Source: Ziziphus jujuba
Taxonomy: Eukaryota; Streptophyta; Magnoliopsida; Rosales; Rhamnaceae
Assembly (NCBI RefSeq): GCF_031755915.1
Contig: NC_083383.1
Coordinates: 22,433,001 to 22,497,000 of the forward strand
DNA length: 64,000 nucleotides
Reading direction: 5' to 3'
Shown here in pieces: positions 24,316 through 33,987 of this stretch (position 1 is the stretch's first letter; every line of letters starts with the position of its first letter). Under the pieces are notes generated by a model. That model was given only the letters and a program-made list of their open reading frames with translations, made no database searches and was not told where the DNA came from. Position numbers and translations under genes: made by a program.

Positions 24316-25612
24316 GTTTTATTTTATTTTATTTTTTGATAATCCATAATCTCTCTCCTGAGTCTTAGCGAAGAAGGATAGAGAAAAATAATAATAAATA
24401 ATTAATTGATTACTGGTAGATTGGGCTTGATCATAGGCCCATATAGTGTTAACTAGCCCAATGAAAGACGAATAGCTTTGTGATAAATTTTAGTTCTTAG
24501 GCTCGGAAAAGACTAGCATAGTAATGTTCTTGTTTAGTCAGCAAAGAATCAGATTCTTCAGATTTTTCTTCTAACAGGATAGCAATAGTTTAGCTTAAGG
24601 AGGCAATGTAAGTAAGGTGTTCCTTAGTTTGGGAGGACAAATGTAGAAAGTAAATGCGGCATTTGGCCTCCCATAAAAAAATAAATAAATAAAATAAAAT
24701 AAAACGAACAAGGATAGCTTTTGGTCATAACTAATTATTATTATTATTTTGATTATTTTGCAGTGACTATTTCAAGTGACGACTTCAATCTAAACGAGCC
24801 CTTCTACAATGCCGTATGGAGTGGTGATTGGCAGGCAACAAATGAGTTCATTGCCAGAAATCCTGATGTAGTTAGAGCAAGGATTACATATTCAGGGAGG
24901 ACAGCTCTTCATGTTGCGGCCATTAATGGGGATATGAGCATAGTGGAGACATTGGTGGATAAAATGTCTGAAGAAGACTTGGAAATAAAAGACATAAATG
25001 GTTTCACAGCTCTTGCAATAGCAGCTACGTATAATGCAAGCATTAAAATAGCTGAATGCATGGTTAGAAAGAATACCAAAATCCTTATCATTCATGTCAT
25101 AGACATGCTTCCTGCTGCACTGGCTTTTCGTTATGGTCATATGAAAATGGGTCGGTATCTTTATACTGTTACACCGCTTGATAAACTGGTATTGCCACAG
25201 AATGGCATAGATGGCGCTACGCTCATTTGCAATGCTATATATATGCAAAGTTTCGGTGAGAGTTTGTGTCAATTTACATTTTACTATTGTTGTGTGACAC
25301 TGTTTTTATTGACATGGATCCAGAATTTGACAAGCTGATTTGATATCTCTAGTTTTACCTGTTTAGTGCTATCACTGTTGATAATTTGATTATGTAATGT
25401 AGATGTTGCTTGGGAACTGCTCAAGCATTGCCCACGGTTGGCTGTTACTCCAGACCGCTTTGGGATACCCCCCATCTATGCATTGGCAAATCTACCTTCT
25501 GCATTTCTCAGTGGGTGCAGGCTCAGATTTTGGCAAAAATGGATATATGACTGTTGGTGCCTTATACCTTCTTTTAGATACTGAAATCATATATGCCTTT
25601 ATTTGGGTTCTA

Positions 25613-25653
<41 letters not shown>

Positions 25654-28125
25654 AACACTGTCAACCATGGTTGAATAATATTCTTAATTATGAGAAATAG
25701 CTAATAATGTTAAATATTGAGTTCCTTTGTTCTTCATAGGTATTTACATTGATCCAGCTCGTGCCATCAATGATATCTGTATAGAACTCAACAATATACG
25801 TCTGCTCACCTATAACATGAGTATCATCAGATCTCCAGGTATGTTTACAATTTGGACTTTTTCGGACATACTAATGTAATGTATAATCAGTTAGTTCACA
25901 CAGTATATCAACGTAAATTCTGTACATATTTAACAGAGAAGGATTCACATCACAAATTTTGGTCATTCCGAGGATTGGCATTGAAATCTCTTAAAATGTT
26001 AGGTATGAAATTTAATCTTCTTTTTTTTTCATCTACTTTCTTCTACTAATTTGTCTGTTCTTTTAGAAACATTCAATAGCTGAAGTTGTTTTGCTACCAA
26101 CTCAGGGATTAAGTTTTTATATGATATGAAATTGGTCCATGTTCAAACCTTTCAACTTCTACACCAAATGTGTGCAATGACAAGAAGTTTGGATGAAATC
26201 CAAATGGAAGCTTGTTTTGTATATGGTGCTCTGTTTCGAGCTGTTGATCGAGGGAATGTCGAGTTTATAATAAGTTTGCTAACAGCAAATCAAGAGCTGG
26301 TGGAGACCTGTGATGAGTTGGGGAGGAACATATTTATGCGTGCAATCCTGTATCGCCAAGCAAACGTTTTTAACCTTATACATAGATTGGACTCAAAACT
26401 AGCAGCTGCAACCGCTGTAGATAGGCATGGAAACAACATGTTGCATATGGCTGGAATGTTGGCACCTTATCCACAACTTAATCAAATTTCTGGAGCAGCT
26501 TTACAAATGCAGAGGGAATTACAATGGTTTAAGGTCGCTTCTCTTCACTTCGTATTTTTCTTGTTAGTTATTAGTTTATTTTAGTATATTTAATCTTATC
26601 TTGGGCAAATTAATATCCATTCACGTCATAGGTTTGGCACATCTAAGGCATTTTTAAGTACTTCAGATGTTGAAATTCATAATGCACAGAGTTTTTTAGG
26701 CTGACTTCTCTAAATCGGTCTTCTTGCATGTTTTCTGCAAGAGTTTTTTTCAAGCTTCTTCTTGCTCCAACTGGTTTTTGACATCTTTTCTGATGTATTT
26801 TAGGAAAATGTATACAGTCATGAAAATTACATACGAAAAACTTGCCTTGATCATGAATTGTGAGAAAACATATGAATGATTATCGGTAGGATATTAATAG
26901 CACATATAAGTAATTATATAATGTACTGTGTATATTACTTGTGTATTAAGTTTAGTGCTCAAGTGTTTAGGGTTTATTATGTGTGTGTTAGTGTAACGTG
27001 CTGGTCAAGCCCACTTGTAGTCTTGTATTAAGTTTGATATTTTTTTGACAGAATCAGAGCATTTAATATTTCTAAAAGCTCTCATATGAAGAAGGTCCTG
27101 CCAGTCTTCAAATGAAACTTTCAAGTTAAATCTCCTAAATATATTTCTTTTTGATATGGAGATACTTGACTTCCAATATGTGTCTAGTTTTTCTTAAAAG
27201 GTTTCGTGAACCTTGAGAAGGACCAAACTCAAAGAAAGTTACTCTTAGCCCACTAACCTCACCCCTGCCCTGGAAAAACTAAACCACTGGGAGAAAACAA
27301 GAAGAATAAATGATTGATCTCCACACAACATAATTCTTATAATTAGTAGCCGAGATAATTATTTATTATACATGTAAATCAAATGATTGTCACACACAAA
27401 TTCATGTTGTGTTTCGTTTAAAAAAATAATATTTAATTGATAAAGTTGTGATGACATTTGGTTTTCTCTGCTTTTTATTTATTTATTTATTTATTTTATG
27501 AACAAAAATATAGGAGGTGGAGTCAATTGTGCCTCCTTGGACTATAGAGCACACAAACTCAAGTATTTTGACACCAGCCCAAATGTTTACTAGAGACCAC
27601 AAGAATTTGAGGACTGAGGGAGAAAAATGGATGAAAGGGACAGCAACTTCTTGTACAGTTGTGGGTACTCTCATTGTTACCATCATGTTTGCTGCAGCTT
27701 TTACAGTTCCTGGAGGAAACAATCAAGATACTGGTGTGCCCATATTTTTGAATAAAGAGCTGTTTATGGTTTTCATAATATCAGATGCTATTTCGCTTTT
27801 TTCCTCCACAACCTCAGTGTTAATGTTTTTAGGCATCCTTACCTCAAGATATGCAGAAGAGGATTTCTTAAAATCTTTGCCTAAGAAGATGATGATTGGT
27901 CTTTCCACCCTCTTTTTCTCTATTGTAACCATGATGATAGCCTTTTGTGCTACAATTCTTATTGTGCTTAGAGACAGATATTCATGGATTTTCATTCCTA
28001 TCATTTCTCTTGCTAGCATTCCAGTCACCTTGTTTGTAATGATGCAATTTCCTCTTCTAGTTGAGATTTTCGTTTCCACATACGGAGCAGGCATCTTTGA
28101 CAGGAATGTTCAGATCTGGAATTAG
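23829..28125 (+). CDS. ankyrin-repeat PGG-domain membrane protein (ACD6/ITN1-like), seven exons, 757 aa
   Basis: Exons: 23829-24255, 24764-25255, 25403-25552, 25740-25838, 25937-26002, 26106-26533, 27514-28125. They sum to 2274 nt with the frame intact and a TAG stop. Residues ~16-135 form a copia-gag-like N-terminal domain (LDKENYVDWSVRVHTYLL, WRKKNAAALHAIQ, AKIAWETL). Ankyrin repeats lie at about 156-245 (SGRTALHVAAINGD) and, more loosely, 440-525 (DRHGNNMLHMAG). The PGG domain has EGEKWMK and FTVPGG (619-622), then four predicted membrane spans near 600-619, 638-663, 680-706 and 712-738. Relatives in other plants act at membranes in defence and salt signalling; the role here is inferred from family only. 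An alternative start at 23874 (MRSSKKGRIVPEVL) is likely if the UTR intron ends after 23868. The gene sits inside gag of an LTR element, in the same direction. Confidence 0.93.
24274..24311. repeat. (CT)19 in intron 1 of the ankyrin/PGG gene
   Basis: Uninterrupted CT dinucleotides about 20 bp after the exon 1 donor. A second CT tract lies in intron 3 (25616-25651). Confidence 0.95.
25616..25651. repeat. (CT)18 in intron 3 of the ankyrin/PGG gene
   Basis: Uninterrupted CT dinucleotides between exons 3 and 4. Translation through it produces a false Ser-Leu-repeat frame. Confidence 0.95.
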
Positions 28126-28261
28126 GAATGTGTGTATTATGTATCTTCGTTTGACAGATTTCTTAATTGTAACAACATGAATGGTATATGTATTTATTTT
28201 TTTCTTTTGTTTTGTAGATGATATTATATAAAATGTACACGCATAATTGATAAATTGCTTT

Positions 28262-28678
28262 TGATTAAACTTGAGATTCCATTGCAATCCAAAACGTTAT
28301 AGCCAGAAAGATAAAAGGATGTTTGACCATATACATATTAGCAGTAATGATGTACCTGCCTCCATCGGACGGTTTATATTTATCATGCAAATGGCTTGTT
28401 ACTGGTGATAAGGGTGCTAAGCATTCAATACAAGTCTGATGGAGCTAGTAAATGCTCCTGCTATATCTTACATTTGTAGCTAAAATAATTTGTAAAGAGA
28501 AGGTTGAAGTTCTGAATAAACAGCATGCCAGCCTTTCTGTGAAGGATGAATCATGTCCCAGAAGAAAGACAGCTCCCGATTCTTGCATACGCTGTACTTC
28601 TTTGCCCCACTTTGATCAACACTCCCACATCCATATCCATTACTTATACCAACACAACAAGGCTTCAGTGGATTTCTT
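28262..28678 (-). pseudogene. GDSL esterase/lipase gene fragment, copy 2 (last exon only)
   Basis: The minus-strand exon 28677-28480 reads without stops: RNPLKPCCVG, SNGYGCGSVDQSG, KYSVCKNRELSFFWD, IHPSQKGWHAVY, then TAG. It carries the conserved Asp and His of the GDSL C-terminal block. The coding frame runs on into gag antisense DNA, so the upstream exons are absent. The break falls exactly at the first base of the exon, as judged from the acceptor in copy 1. The stretch 28262-28480 is its 3' flank and also matches copy 1. It begins about 130 bp after the ankyrin/PGG stop codon, tail to tail with it. Confidence 0.85.
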
Positions 28679-29055
28679 ATGATGAGGTTAAGTATGAATG
28701 GAAATAGAGAAGCAACCATGGCAAGGTTTCTTGGTGGTTTGAATTGTGAAATAGCCAATCAACTAGAATTGCAACAATATGTGGAATTGGAGGAGATGTT
28801 GCATGTGGCTATTAAATTAGAGCATCAATTTGAGAGGAGAGGTTTAGGCTCACGATTTGGAGGTGTTTCCAACAGCAGAAGATCAAATCCAAGTGGCTGG
28901 AGAAACAATCCTACCTTTGAAAACAAGCCAAAGCTGAAAATTGGAGAAGAAAATTCAAATCAGCCAAAAAGGGAATCCAAAGCCGAATATGTCCAAGCAC
29001 TAAAGAATGATGTAAAATATGATCCTAAACCTTCAAGATCAAGAGAAATCATTTA
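28679..29055 (+). pseudogene. gag, 3' half, of the inner gypsy element
   Basis: It reads MMRLSMNGNREATMARFLGG, NCEIANQLELQQYVELEEML and KLEHQFERRGLGSRFGGVS, then a basic Ser/Asn-rich tail. No CCHC zinc knuckle follows, whereas the outer element keeps a degenerate one (CFKCQ...), so that segment is deleted or lost. A TAA ends the frame at 29053. Confidence 0.9.
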
Positions 29056-29903
29056 AGTGAGGAAAGTGGTGATGAAACCGAGCAAGAGGAAGAGGAAGAG
29101 CTTGAAGGTGAGGTTGAAACTTTGAATATTTCCCATGCTGAACTAAGCTTGGTTTCTAGGAGAACGCTAGTTGCATACAAAGATGAGGATGAAATTCAAA
29201 GAGAGGACATGTTCCACACCCGATGTGAAATCCAAGATAAGATTTATAGTATGATTATTGATAGTGGAAGTTGACCAATGTAATTAGTAATCTTGTGGTA
29301 GATAAATTAGGCTTGACAACAATTAAATATCCAGAACCTTATAGGTTACAATCGCTTAATGATAGTGGTGAGATGAAATTTAATGAATAAGCCAAAGTAA
29401 AATTCAGCATTGATAAGTATGTGAATGTGGTTTTGTGTGATGTTGTGCCTATGCATGTGGGACATATTTTACTTAGTAGGCCTTGGCAATTTGATAGAGA
29501 TGCTATTCATTATGATAGAGAGAATAGTATTATTTTTAGAGTTAAAAATAAGAAGGTCAAGCTAGAGGCATTAACTCCTAAAGAGGTGTACAAAGATCAA
29601 ATACAAATACAACAAAGAAGGGTGGTCGAACAACTCAAGGAGAGGACTAGCATGGCCCCCACGGCAACAACACCCATTAAAGGAGTCCAAGCAGTGCAAG
29701 ACCAACCAGGTAAGTGCTCTAAGACTCAAATTGAGTGGAAAAATCATAGGAAAGCCGAAAGTGAGGTGAGAAGGGTAGAGAAACCCGAGAATGCGAGAGA
29801 AGTGAGAAAAGCTAAGAGTGAGAGCCAAACTGAGGGGAGGAAAGAAAAAGAAAGAAAAGAAAAGAAAAATAAAAAAAATTTATTTGTGTTTTGGGGATGT
29901 TAA
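29056..29903 (+). pseudogene. protease and linker region of the inner gypsy element
   Basis: An acidic run (EQEEEEELEGE) is followed by FHTRCEIQDKIYSMIIDSGS, where DSG is the retropepsin active-site motif; a TGA comes directly after it. Then LNDSGEMKFNE (stop), and a clean frame from 29421 with VVLCDVVPMHVGHILLSRPW, QFDRDAIHYDREN. It ends in a lysine/glutamate-rich linker. Confidence 0.85.
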
Positions 29904-30359
29904 TAAAGCTATCTTCAGTAAGAAACTATTGCTGGTCATGAATCATAAAGATGCTTATTCAAAAATGTTTTTGTTGTATAAAACTTTATCTACCTTGTTG
30001 AGAGCTTTACTTTGTGGAAATTTAAAAATTTGGAAGAGATTATTTGCTAACTTTAAAAAGTGTAATTTTTGCCATGATAAGCATTTATTTTTAGAGTTTT
30101 TTGTTTTAGTGTTTGACCCAGGAGATTGGATTTGGTTGCACTTAAGAAAGGAAAGGTTTCAGAAGCAACAAAAGTCAAAGCTTATGCCTCAAGGGGATGG
30201 ATTTTTTCAAATTTTGGAGCGAATCAATAAAAATGCCGACAAACTTTACTTACTAGGTAAGTACAATGTTAGTGCCATATTTAATGTTACTAAATTATCT
30301 CTTTTTACTGCAGGTGATGATCTTAATTTGAGGATAAATCCTTTTCAAGAGGAGGGGAA
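29904..30359 (+). pseudogene. deleted pol remnant: RT tip joined to integrase C-terminus
   Basis: After the pre-RT linker (LLVMNHKDAYSK), the text jumps to LFANFKKCNFCHDKHLFLEF, which is the RT segment normally well past the catalytic YFDD. It then goes directly to VFDPGDWIWLHLRKERFQ, KSKLMPQGDGFFQILERINK and NVTKLSLF of the integrase C-terminus. Two large deletions have removed the catalytic RT, RNase H, and the integrase zinc finger and core. The frame 29818-30489 stays open across these joints and into the 3' LTR. Confidence 0.85.
30346..30359 (+). other. polypurine tract of the inner gypsy element
   Basis: CAAGAGGAGGGGAA immediately precedes the TG of the 3' LTR at 30360. Confidence 0.85.
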
Positions 30360-31492
30360 TGATATGAATTCGTCTGTGCACGCACAATCGACAACCCGTT
30401 GGGTTGCTGACCCGATACGGATGAGGACCGGACCGATCACTAAGACTCAAGCTAAGAGGTTTAGGGAAAAATTTGCTGTCTTTATCTAGGGGGTAATTCA
30501 TTCTCAATAGCATCTATCCATACCCAATGATCCAAGACCTGTTTTAGCCATACAAGTGGTGGAAGCCGATACGGACTCAGGTAGCGGTTTTGGTGCGTTA
30601 ATGGAGTTCGGACAGCAAGAAATGATCCCAAATCTTTATGGATTCAATAAATATCACTAAGAGGTCATGGAAACAATTCAAGGTAGAAGTAAAGCCACCT
30701 TGTACGAACTTGTACGGACAGCTTCAAAATTTGGCCGAAAATTACTGTATTGCTTGCTAGCTTTTGTTGTATTTTGCTAAGTTGGCTTTTTCTCTTTCTT
30801 CCAAGCAAAGGAAACATGTGGGACTCCATAATAAGCTTATTTGGAATCCTAAAAAGCATATTGAAGCTGATTTGGAGCTCAACTTGGTCAAAAATTAGTC
30901 AAAGTCAATTTAGTCAAAAAACTAATATTTTAGTTTCCTAATTTGATTCTACTTTTTGTTTAAGGAAATTTCCATTAATTTATTTGTTTATTTATTTATT
31001 TACCAGACAAATAAGTTTAGGAAATTTATTATTTTATTATTTTATTATTTTCATTGTAAATTAATTAATTCCAAATTCAAAATAAAGGAATTAATTAATC
31101 CAAATTAGATTAAGAAAGGAGGAGACTTTCGACCATATTAGGATTCTTCATTGCATGGCCGATTTTTCTTTTTTGTTTTAGGGTTTTATTTGTTTTCTCT
31201 TAGCCTATAAAAGGGCTTGTTTTTTAGGAAGACCATTAATAATATTGATAATTTATTTTGTGAGATTGAATTTCTCTTTGTTCTTTTGAACACCTAAAAC
31301 ACCATTAGTGAATGAGTGTTTTAGTTTTGATTTATCAATAGGATATCCATCACCTATTGGTGCGTCTTCCTTATACCGAGGTTTCTAATCACATGTTGGT
31401 TAGGGGTCAAGGTGATTATTAGAACTTGAACATAATTAGATCCAAGCTAATATAATACGGGTTTAGGCACAGGTCGTCCTAGATTCGTATCA
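30360..31492 (+). repeat. 3' LTR of the inner gypsy element
   Basis: It starts TGATATGAATT and ends GATTCGTATCA, 1133 bp. A TATA box (cctataaaaggg, about 31204-31215) is intact here but destroyed in the 5' LTR. The first ~130 bases encode the end of the polyprotein (STTRWVADPIRMRTGPITK ... FAVF, stop at 30487). Confidence 0.92.
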
Positions 31493-31497
31493 TACAA

Positions 31498-32330
31498 GAA
31501 TATCATTAAAGTAAACAATCATAGACTTTCCAATAAATGGATTCATAACATGGTTCATTAATCTCATGACAGTGCTAGGTGCATTAGGTAAAGTAAAAAG
31601 CATAACTAACCACTCATACAAATCATGCTTAGTTTTAAATGTGGTTTCCCATTTATCTCCCTCTTTCATCTTAATTTGATGATACCCACTCCTAAGATCA
31701 ATTTTAAAAAACATGCATGCACAATATAATTCATCAAGTATATCATATAATCTAGGAATAGGATGCCTATAGTTAATGATTATATTATTAATGGCCCTAT
31801 AATCTACACACATGCACCATGATCCATCTTTCGTAAGTACTAGCAAAACAAGGACAGCACATGAACTCATGCTTTCTCTAATATATCTTTTTTCAAGCAA
31901 TTCACTTGCTTTTCTTTATAGTTCCTTTTTCTCCTCATGATTATTTCCATATGTAGGCCTATTAGGAATTGCAGCTTTAGGTATAAAATTTATTTGATAC
32001 TCGATCCCTCGAATAAGTGGTAAACCACTAAGAATCTCCTCTAGACAGACATCATCAAATTCCTACAAAATAAAATATACAGAACTTGAAAATACAAGCT
32101 CTTCAGAATTAGCTAGATGATTTAAATAAGCATCTTTAAACACTGTGACCAGCATAGGTTTATTACCTAAAATGCCGTCACCTTGGCTAAGATAAGAAAA
32201 TTTCCTTTTCTTCTCTCTCCTCTCTTTCTCATTTTTGGATTTCTCTTTCCCTTTAACACTCTCAGCTTTCTCTCTTTTTCTTTCACTCTTGGCTTCCTCT
32301 CTATTTTTCCCTCAATCTCAAGTTTAGAAA
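31498..32330 (-). pseudogene. reverse transcriptase, first half, of the outer gypsy element
   Basis: Frame 31900-31490 reads [20 protein letters not shown], then [27 protein letters not shown] and [10 protein letters not shown]. The catalytic pair normally written YFDD/YVDD reads YFND here, so one metal-binding aspartate is lost. The upstream linker continues to about 32330 with stops (AIPNRPTYGNNHEEKKEL). The next codon of this domain is at 16664, on the far side of the inner element. Confidence 0.92.
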
Positions 32331-33291
32331 ACTTACCTTAGTTGTGTGGTTCAACCTTGCTCTCTTGTTTGATAGATGAAGTCATGGGCGGCATACTTGT
32401 CTTCTCCTTTTGCCATTCGGCCTCCCTCTTTTGCTGCATTTGTATTTGATCTTTAAAATACCTTTTTAGGTGTCAACAGCTCTAGTTTAATCTTTTTTCC
32501 TTCAAATCAGAATACAATGGCATTTTCTCGATCATAATGTATGGTATCCTTATCAAATTGCCATGGTCTTCCCAACAAAATATGACTAGCATGTATAGGT
32601 ACAACATCACATAAAACCACATCCACATATTTATCAATACTAAACTTTACATTGGCTTATTTATTTACTTTCATCTCTCAACTATCATTTAGCCATTGAA
32701 GTCTATATGGTTCGGGATGTTTCATTATTGTTAAAAATAATTTCTCCATTACAAAATTACTAATAACTTTGTCATAACTTCTACTATTAATAATCATACT
32801 CAAAATTTTACATTAAATGTCACATCAAGTATGGAAGATTTTTTCCCTTTGCACTTAATCTTCATTCTTGTATACGGTCAATACCCTTCGTGCCACTAAA
32901 CTCATTGGCCTTTGAAGCTTTTAGAGTCTTGGGTTCATCTTGTTCTTCATCTTTAATTTCTTTCTTAACAAGTTCGGTTTCAACTTTGGATCCTTCACTT
33001 TCGAATTCCAACTCTTTATTGCCTTTCAGCACTATAATTCTTCTATTTGGGTATTGATTGGCAATATTTCATCCGTCCTGACACTTAAAACACACAATAT
33101 CACAGGTTCTAGATGGTTTAGGATCAGCTTTGCCTTCAAATTGTTATGTTAGTGTAGGTTCGAGTCTTGTATCTTTTCTTAGCTGATTAGAGCTTTCCCC
33201 TTCTAGTTTCAGTTCTGGCCTTAATTCAAATGCGGGATTGCTTCTCCAAACACTTAAGCTTGACCTCTCGCTACTTGAAACCCCTCCAAAC
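32331..33291 (-). pseudogene. protease, zinc-knuckle and end of gag of the outer gypsy element
   Basis: Minus-strand phrases include IVCFKCQDG (half of a CCHC knuckle, about 33060-33110), INSRSYDKVISNFVMEKL, EPYRLQWLNDS, HASHILLGRPWQFDKDTIHY and IVFDFEGKKIKLELLTP. Frames are interrupted by several stops. Confidence 0.8.
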
Positions 33292-33979
33292 TATACCTGG
33301 CAATTCGGGTTGGTGGGTCGTGTTCGTGTCAACCCGTTTAATAATCGTGTCAAAAATGCCTAACCCGAACACGACCCATTTATTAATCGTGTCAGGTACC
33401 TAAAACACTAACCCGACCTGTTTATAAACAGGTCAACACGACACGACCCGTTTAACATGATTATTTTAACGGGTCGTGTTGACCTATTAACCTGTTAACC
33501 TGAAATTGACCTATTAACCCGAAAACTAACCTATTAACCCGTTAACCCGAAAATTAACCTATTAACCCGAAATTTTTTTTTTATTTTTTTTTTATTTTTA
33601 TGTTTTTGTTTTATTAAAGATGTATTTTTTGTTTTTAAAAAATTAGTAATAGAAAACTATTTTTATAAAATTTTTAATTTATAATATTTTTTAGTTATTA
33701 AATATTATATTAGTGATAAAATATTAATTTAAAATAAAATTTAAATGGGTTGTAATAGGTATATAATCGTGTCGGGTTGAAACTGACACGTTTAATAAAT
33801 GGGTCGTAACGGGTCAATTTCGAGTTAAACAGGTCAACCCGAAAATGCCACGATTAATAATCGTGTTAAACGGGTTGACCCGATTATGACCCAAACCCAT
33901 TTATAATAAACCCAAACCCATTTATTCCGTGTCGTTTTCGAGTCGTGTCTCCGTGTCATGATCCAAATTGCCAGGTCTA
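33292..33979. mobile_element. non-autonomous hAT-type element in gag of the outer gypsy element
   Basis: The ends are TATACCTGGCAATT and, inverted, TAGACCTGGCAAATT. An identical 8-bp CTCCAAAC flanks it (33284-33291 and 33980-33987), the hAT hallmark. Removing the element and one copy restores gag codons RFGGVS, matching the empty site in the inner element at 28853-28870. The interior is non-coding, rich in GGGTCGTGT and ACCTATTAACCCG repeats that occur in both orientations. Confidence 0.92.
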
Positions 33980-33987
33980 CTCCAAAC

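Larger units (their letters stand above)
19621..28678. other. 9.06-kb host-DNA cassette inserted in gag
   Basis: The segment separates gag codons YYKE (left) from MMRLSMN (right). In the outer element these are joined by about eight to ten bases (minus strand near 34165-34190), so those bases were lost at the insertion point. There is no convincing target duplication (only TTA could be shared), no terminal inverted repeat and no Helitron ends. The cassette starts and ends with the same ~430-bp GDSL-derived sequence in direct orientation. It contains a complete ankyrin/PGG gene with introns, plus two degenerate relatives. Confidence 0.8.
16670..31492 (+). mobile_element. inner Ty3/gypsy retrotransposon, non-autonomous, with a host-gene cassette in gag
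   Basis: The element has TG...CA LTRs (16670-17787 and 30360-31492), a primer-binding site and a polypurine tract, and is flanked by identical TACAA (16665-16669 and 31493-31497). It is inserted between codons of the outer element's RT: ...NDILV precedes it and YNRNLDNH follows it on the minus strand. Its gag start, protease and C-terminal tail are close relatives of the outer element's, so the two belong to the same or sister families. RT, RNase H and most of integrase are deleted. Gag is split at about 19620 and resumes at about 28679 around a ~9 kb host cassette. LTRs differ at roughly one in ten positions in the part I compared, so it is old. Confidence 0.92.

Noticed and set aside
27723..28094. 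123-codon minus-strand open frame
   Set aside because: It is the antisense of the PGG exon.
19621..28678. Helitron or Pack-type transposon as the vehicle of the host cassette
   Set aside because: The edges lack TC...CTRR termini, A/T target dinucleotide, terminal inverted repeats or a convincing target duplication; the ends are instead flush lipase-derived direct repeats.
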